A DNA stretch of 10,173 bases from Bacillota bacterium (GTDB taxonomy: Bacteria > Bacillota_I > Bacilli_A > RFN20 > CAG-826), in the NCBI GenBank assembly GCA_003501485.1, contig DNPJ01000016.1, positions 1 through 10,173 on the forward strand. The letters are read 5' to 3'. A model generated the notes under the pieces. That model searched no databases, had not been told where the DNA came from, and saw nothing but the letters and a program-made list of their open reading frames with translations. Below are positions 6,450-10,173 of this stretch, piece after piece (position 1 is the first letter of the stretch; each line of letters begins with the position of its first letter). The position numbers and the translations under genes were made by a program.

Positions 6450-7124
6450 ATGAGCATAAAAGAAAATATCAAGAATTTAGACATTCCAAATTATTCAAAA
6501 GAGCAAGATGATTTTAATTTTTATTCACACTTAATGGGTGTCCCCTTAGGTATCGCTGTTTTTATTGCTTCAATTGTTTTATATGCCTTAAATAAATTTG
6601 ATTTAATAGCAATGATAAGCATGATAATATTTTCGCTTACAATTATTCTTCTTTACTCAATTTCGTCGATATATCATAAAGCACCAAACGATTCCAAAAC
6701 AAAGAAAATAAAAAGAGTGTTAGATCATTGCACTATTTATATATTGATTGCTGGGACATATACACCAATTTGTTTTTATATCTACAAAGAAAATATTTTA
6801 GGACTAATTTTGCTTATTCTTCAATGGACACTAGCTTTATTAGGAGTAATTCTTAATGCAATAAATTTGAAAAGTAAAACAATAAAAATTGTTTCAATGA
6901 TTTTATATATTTTGCTTGGCTGGATGATACTATATACAACCGGATTTTTGTATCTACCACAAATATCATTTATATTAATATTAATCGGTGGAATTAGTTA
7001 TACATTAGGTTCTATTTTATATGGAATTGGACATAAAAACCTATGGTTTCACTGCGTGTTCCACGTGTTTGTTTTAATAGGAACAATACTTCAAACCATA
7101 GGCGTTTTTATGCTATTTTTCTAA
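6450..7124 (+). CDS. Hemolysin III / PAQR-family membrane protein
   Basis: A 224-aa membrane protein of about seven helices, the usual size for the YqfA/TrhA/hemolysin III branch of PAQR. The putative metal-site residues of the superfamily are in place: SSIYH (72-76; Ser72 and His76), Asp92 in VLDHCTIYILIAGTYTP (90-106) and HCVFH (201-205; His201 and His205). The last match the Ser/His, Asp and His-x-x-x-His set of adiponectin receptors. The N-terminal NFYSHLMG (23-30) also fits the family. Members are linked to membrane lipid or fluidity homeostasis in bacteria; haemolysis is only reported for some. The reaction here is unknown, though a zinc-dependent hydrolase is the favoured idea for PAQR proteins. 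It is the only plus-strand gene in the window and stands alone; its TAA is followed immediately by the stop of the convergent ATPase gene. Confidence 0.94.
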   Translation: MSIKENIKNLDIPNYSKEQDDFNFYSHLMGVPLGIAVFIASIVLYALNKFDLIAMISMIIFSLTIILLYSISSIYHKAPNDSKTKKIKRVLDHCTIYILIAGTYTPICFYIYKENILGLILLILQWTLALLGVILNAINLKSKTIKIVSMILYILLGWMILYTTGFLYLPQISFILILIGGISYTLGSILYGIGHKNLWFHCVFHVFVLIGTILQTIGVFMLFF

Positions 7125-9917
7125 TTATTTTGTTCTAGTTTTATTGTTAAGTTCGCATATTTTGTTAACAAGGAATTTACATAAAACAATTAATTCATGC
7201 ATTACAAATGGGAAAACCGAGAAGGCAATAGTTATTAACCACTCTTGCCAACTGAGATTTGCAGTTGAGAAAACATCTCTTACGCCAGGAACTTCAATAA
7301 CAAAGAGTTGTAATCCGATGCCGAGTATAAACGCAATAAGCATCATCCAGTTTTTGTTTTTAAATACTCTAAACCCTGATTTGTTGAGATTGCTCATCGA
7401 AATCATATGGAATAATTCACTTACCGCTAAAGTGGTAAAGGCCATTGTTTGAGCTTGGTGAAGAATATCAGGATTGCTTTCATAAAGAGATTTAATGTCT
7501 GCTAAAGAAAATGCATTATTTAGCCATGCAGCGGAGAAATAAGATATCAATACTGCGATTGTAATAAATGAACCATATAAAATTGTGTTTAACAAACCAC
7601 CATGAGCGAATATACCTTCATTCGGATTGCGTGGTTTTTCTTTCATGTTATTCGGGTCATAAGGATCCATTCCAAGCGCTATAGCAGGAAGTGAATCAGT
7701 TAACAAGTTAACCCATAATAAATGAATCGCAATTAATGGAGCAGGTAGTCCAAGTATAATGATTAGTAACATTGCAAAAACTTCTGCAATATTACTAGAT
7801 AATAAGAATATAACTGTCTTTTTAATATTTGCATAAATACCGCGGCCTTGCTCGACTGCTTTTTCAATCGAGGCAAAATTGTCATCAGTTAAAACCATAT
7901 CTGCAGCGCCTTTTGCAACATCGGTTCCAGTAATACCCATCGCAATACCTATATCAGCTGCTTTTAAAGATGGAGCGTCATTTACTCCGTCTCCGGTCAT
8001 AGCACAAATATTTCCGTTAGATTCAAAGGCTTTAACGATTTGAACTTTGTTTTCAGGTGAAACACGAGCAAAAACGCGTGCGTGTTTGCAAACTTCTTTG
8101 AGTTCTTCTTCGTTTAAATTATCGACATCTTTTCCAGTTAAGCATTCAGAAATGTCACTACAAATTCCTAAATCTTTAGCAATAGCAAAAGCTGTATCTT
8201 TATGATCGCCTGTTATCATTACAGTTGTAATACCAGCATTTTTAAATTTAGCAACAGCCCCTTTTGTTTCAGGTCTTGCAGGGTCAATCATAGCCACTAG
8301 ACCAACAAATATTAAATCGTCTTCACTAATATCTTCTTTATTCGTATAAGCAAGCGCTAAAACGCGTAATGCTTTGCTAGAATATTCACTATTAACCTTA
8401 TAAATTTTATCAATATCATTTTGACAAATTTTTCTTACACTACCATTTTCAAGAATAAACTTGGTGTGAGATAAAATGCTATCTAATGCGCCTTTAGTGA
8501 AAACTACATTTTTATTCTTGTAAATATGTTTTGTAGACATCATTTTTCTAACGCTATCAAATGGGAGTTCATCTACACGTGGCATATTTTTTTCAAGATC
8601 TTTTTTATGTAATCCGAACTCATTTGCAAAAGCTACTAAGGCAATCTCTGTTGGATCTCCATATAAGCCTTCATCAACAGTTGCGTTTGAGCATAATGAC
8701 ATACCTTTTGCTAAAAGAAGTAAGTCTTTATCGGTGTTATTTTCGTTAAAATCTTTATCTACATAAAAATGATTAAATGTATAAGACTCCACTACAGTCA
8801 TCTTGTTTTGTGTTAACGTGCCTGTTTTGTCAGAGCAAACGACGCTTACGGCACCGAGAGTTTCAACACTTGGTAGTTTTCTAACAATTGTATTCGCTTT
8901 GACCATTCTTTGAACACCAATTGACAAAACAATTGTGACAACTGCAGCAAGACCTTCAGGAATCGCAGCAACAGCAAGAGCGATTGCGGATAAAACAGCA
9001 TCAATCCATTGTTCAATTTCTCCACCTTTACCATCAACAAATATCCAAATAATTTCAATAATCAGAACAGCAATAACTACACCAAGAGTTAATAAACCTA
9101 AGAATTTTGATAATTTCGCTAATACTTTTTGAAGCGGGGTCTCATTATCCTCTTCCTCATCAAGAGCTTTGGCAATCTTACCAATTTCGGTATTCATACC
9201 AGTTTTAATGACAATTCCCTTACCTCTACCATAGCTAACAGGTGTCGACATATAAGCAACATTAACTCTATCTGCAACACCAACAGATGAAGAAAAAACA
9301 ACATTTGAATCTTTTTCAACAGGTACTGATTCACCTGTTAAGGATGATTCATTTGCTTTTAAATTTACCGCTTCAATTAATCTTAAATCCGCTCCAATGG
9401 TGTCACCTTCTTCAAGAACGACAACATCGCCGAGAACGAGTTCACTTGATTTTATTTTGAATCTTTTACCATCACGAATTACTGTCGATTCAGGACTAGA
9501 TAAATTTTTTAAAGCATCAAGAGATGTTTGAGCTTTTATTTCTTGTATTGTACCAATTACCGAATTTAAACAAATGACAGCCAAAATAATAATGACATCT
9601 GGCCAATCACCCACTTCAAGAAATAGATTTCCGGTTTGCCCTGCTTTAACAGCATTTACAGTTTCATAAATGGAAACAGCAATGGTTACTGCAATAGCGG
9701 CAAAAAGAACAAAAATCATTGGATTGTTCATTTGTTCGAAAAATATTCTTATCCAAGATTTTTTCTTTTTCTCTTGAAGTTTATTTGGGCCATATTTAAG
9801 CAATCTTTCTTTTGCTTCTTCATTGCTTAAACCGTGTTCTATATCAACTTGCAAAGCTTCTTCCACTTGCTTTGTTGATAATGTTTCATAAGCTATTTCT
9901 TTTTTAATTTCTTCCAT
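7125..9917 (-). CDS. P2A-type cation-exporting ATPase (Mn2+/Ca2+)
   Basis: A 930-aa P-type ATPase of the SERCA/PMR1-like class, full length. It has an N-terminal cation ATPase domain (about 10-75), actuator TGES (194-197), M4 PEGL (320-323), phosphorylation motif CSDKTGTLT (361-369, Asp363), nucleotide-domain KGA (475-477), MITGD (567-571) and hinge TGDGVND (641-647). C-terminal helices follow to about residue 915. Residues matching the SERCA Ca2+ ligands are present: Glu321 in M4, Asn709 and Glu712 in M5, Asn737/Thr740/Asp741 in M6 and Glu834 in M8. Thus both cation sites look complete. M4 reads PEGLA where most relatives have PEGLP. The upstream leader is a yybP-ykoY Mn2+ riboswitch, so the likely job is Mn2+ efflux, with Ca2+ also possible, as for L. 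lactis YoaB and pneumococcal MgtA. The start at 9917 has a GAGG SD. Confidence 0.95.
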   Translation of the reverse strand: MEEIKKEIAYETLSTKQVEEALQVDIEHGLSNEEAKERLLKYGPNKLQEKKKKSWIRIFFEQMNNPMIFVLFAAIAVTIAVSIYETVNAVKAGQTGNLFLEVGDWPDVIIILAVICLNSVIGTIQEIKAQTSLDALKNLSSPESTVIRDGKRFKIKSSELVLGDVVVLEEGDTIGADLRLIEAVNLKANESSLTGESVPVEKDSNVVFSSSVGVADRVNVAYMSTPVSYGRGKGIVIKTGMNTEIGKIAKALDEEEDNETPLQKVLAKLSKFLGLLTLGVVIAVLIIEIIWIFVDGKGGEIEQWIDAVLSAIALAVAAIPEGLAAVVTIVLSIGVQRMVKANTIVRKLPSVETLGAVSVVCSDKTGTLTQNKMTVVESYTFNHFYVDKDFNENNTDKDLLLLAKGMSLCSNATVDEGLYGDPTEIALVAFANEFGLHKKDLEKNMPRVDELPFDSVRKMMSTKHIYKNKNVVFTKGALDSILSHTKFILENGSVRKICQNDIDKIYKVNSEYSSKALRVLALAYTNKEDISEDDLIFVGLVAMIDPARPETKGAVAKFKNAGITTVMITGDHKDTAFAIAKDLGICSDISECLTGKDVDNLNEEELKEVCKHARVFARVSPENKVQIVKAFESNGNICAMTGDGVNDAPSLKAADIGIAMGITGTDVAKGAADMVLTDDNFASIEKAVEQGRGIYANIKKTVIFLLSSNIAEVFAMLLIIILGLPAPLIAIHLLWVNLLTDSLPAIALGMDPYDPNNMKEKPRNPNEGIFAHGGLLNTILYGSFITIAVLISYFSAAWLNNAFSLADIKSLYESNPDILHQAQTMAFTTLAVSELFHMISMSNLNKSGFRVFKNKNWMMLIAFILGIGLQLFVIEVPGVRDVFSTANLSWQEWLITIAFSVFPFVMHELIVLCKFLVNKICELNNKTRTK

Positions 9918-9927
9918 TGTCTTACCT
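9918..9927 (-). repeat. RBS copy of the riboswitch switching strand
   Basis: AGGTAAGACA on the minus strand, directly before the ATPase ATG, forms the downstream part of its SD (GAGG at 9925-9928). The identical 10-mer occurs at 9987-9996, where it makes the 3' strand of aptamer helix P1. The RBS can therefore compete for the same partners: the P1 5' strand (10081-10086) or the UACCU element (9975-9979). Confidence 0.7.
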
Positions 9928-9935
9928 CACTAAAC

Positions 9936-9962
9936 AAAAAAATAGGATACATTAATATCCTA
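9936..9962 (-). terminator. Intrinsic terminator in the ATPase leader
   Basis: On the minus strand TAGGATA (9956-9962), a 6-nt loop and TATCCTA (9943-9949) form a perfect 7-bp stem followed by seven Ts (9936-9942). It lies between the aptamer and the ATPase start, so it can block expression. Its 5' arm shares bases 9958-9962 with the antiterminator hairpin, making the two structures mutually exclusive. Confidence 0.85.
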
Positions 9963-9982
9963 CCGTTTGACCAAAGGTAGGA
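9958..9982 (-). promoter_or_regulatory. Antiterminator hairpin
   Basis: On the minus strand TCCTACC (9976-9982) pairs perfectly with GGTAGGA (9958-9964) across an 11-nt loop. With 7 bp, four or more of them G-C, it should be at least as stable as the AT-rich terminator and destroys it by using its 5' arm. Its own 5' arm can instead pair as UACCU (9975-9979) with AGGUA (9992-9996), which lies in the P1 3' strand of the aptamer. Confidence 0.75.
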
Positions 9983-9990
9983 CTAATGTC

Positions 9991-10086
9991 TTACCTAAGT
10001 CTCGTTATTTAAGATAAGCCAGAGCCAAATGGCTTGAGATGTTGACTTATCACAGTTAGATAACTGCAAACTACTCCCTTAAGCAA
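9991..10086 (-). ncRNA. yybP-ykoY (Mn2+) riboswitch aptamer
   Basis: Read on the minus strand. P1 is formed by UUGCUUAAG (10078-10086) and CUUAGGUAA (9991-9999), nine contiguous pairs including G-U. Immediately inside P1 come the family signatures: GGGAGUAG on the 5' side, GUCAACAU in the second arm and GAGAC (9999-10003) closing the junction. A hairpin CAGUU-AUCU-AACUG and a second arm GAUAAG...CUUAUC containing AGCC-AUUU-GGCU fill the middle. This matches the yybP-ykoY class, which senses Mn2+ and is typically found before Mn2+ exporters, including P-type ATPases. Its expression platform (terminator and antiterminator) follows directly, then the ATPase gene. Recognition is from motifs and hand folding; no covariance search was run. 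Confidence 0.9.
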
Positions 10087-10090
10087 CTTG

Positions 10091-10119
10091 AATATATCAC
10101 ATAAACTAAAAGTGTTCAA
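10091..10119 (-). promoter_or_regulatory. Extended -10 promoter of the riboswitch-ATPase unit
   Basis: On the minus strand TTGAAC (10114-10119, -35) is followed after exactly 17 nt by TATATT (10091-10096, 5/6 of the -10 consensus), with the TGn extension at 10097-10099. The start would fall near 10084, right at the first bases of aptamer helix P1. The leader is therefore about 167 nt and begins with the riboswitch itself. Confidence 0.8.
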
Positions 10120-10129
10120 TTGATTAATG

Positions 10130-10151
10130 AAAAAAGGGTGTAAAACACCCT
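10130..10151 (-). terminator. Intrinsic terminator of an off-window minus-strand gene
   Basis: AGGGTGT (minus, 10145-10151) pairs perfectly with ACACCCT (10135-10141) across a 3-nt loop, followed by a T-run on the minus strand (10130-10134 and beyond into the stem base). Only the minus strand has the T-run, so it ends a transcription unit entering from beyond 10173. It lies just upstream of the ATPase promoter and insulates it. The remaining 22 bp to the window edge are too short to identify the gene. Confidence 0.85.
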
Positions 10152-10173
10152 AAATAAATATATCGCGTAAAGA

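Noticed and set aside
8846..9058. Minus-strand ORF inside the P-type ATPase, and plus-strand ORFs at 7144-7452, 8561-8749, 8935-9132 and 9636-9830
   Set aside because: All are out-of-frame or antisense shadows of a full-length ATPase with every motif in frame; none has an SD.
10151..10173. End of a coding region entering from the right, with a possible TAG at 10150-10152 on the minus strand
   Set aside because: Only seven codons are visible, so neither frame nor identity can be supported; the terminator alone is reported.

Overview
The window is AT-rich and densely packed, with short intergenic gaps, ATGA start/stop overlaps and clear Shine-Dalgarno sequences. This fits a low-GC Firmicute, probably a gut-type Bacilli lineage near Erysipelotrichales or RF39; the lineage is an inference. 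TGA is used as a stop (for example at the degV/hydrolase and trkA/trkH junctions) and the only tRNA-Trp visible has a CCA anticodon. The genome therefore uses the standard bacterial code, not the Mollicutes UGA=Trp code.

Region 1 (26-6267, all minus strand, read right to left) is one probable operon: GT2 glycosyltransferase with a GtrA-like membrane tail, DegV/FakB-type lipid-binding protein, membrane-anchored alpha/beta hydrolase, stand-alone RCK_N protein, TrkA-like RCK_N+RCK_C protein, TrkH/KtrB potassium channel subunit and YqeY. A tRNA-Trp gene with its own promoter follows. Most junctions overlap or are 1-11 bp apart; the largest gap is 47 bp, before the potassium genes. The K+ module holds a membrane channel and two different cytosolic gating subunits. 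The upstream genes look like envelope or lipid functions.

Region 2 (6268-7124) is a 182-bp divergent intergenic region followed by a plus-strand hemolysin III/PAQR-family membrane protein. Its stop codon directly abuts the stop of the convergent gene.

Region 3 (7125-10173, minus strand) is a 930-aa P2A-type cation ATPase. It is preceded by a strong extended -10 promoter and a roughly 165-nt leader. I read the leader as a yybP-ykoY Mn2+ riboswitch with an intrinsic terminator and a mutually exclusive antiterminator. The pairing logic predicts that bound Mn2+ turns expression ON, as expected for a Mn2+ (and/or Ca2+) exporter. A minus-strand terminator for an off-window gene lies at the right edge.

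Most notable points: the riboswitch leader, including a 10-nt copy of its switching strand placed at the ATPase ribosome binding site; the asymmetric two-gene RCK regulator; and the hydrolase with Cys in place of the nucleophilic Ser. No mobile element, CRISPR array or phage gene is visible.
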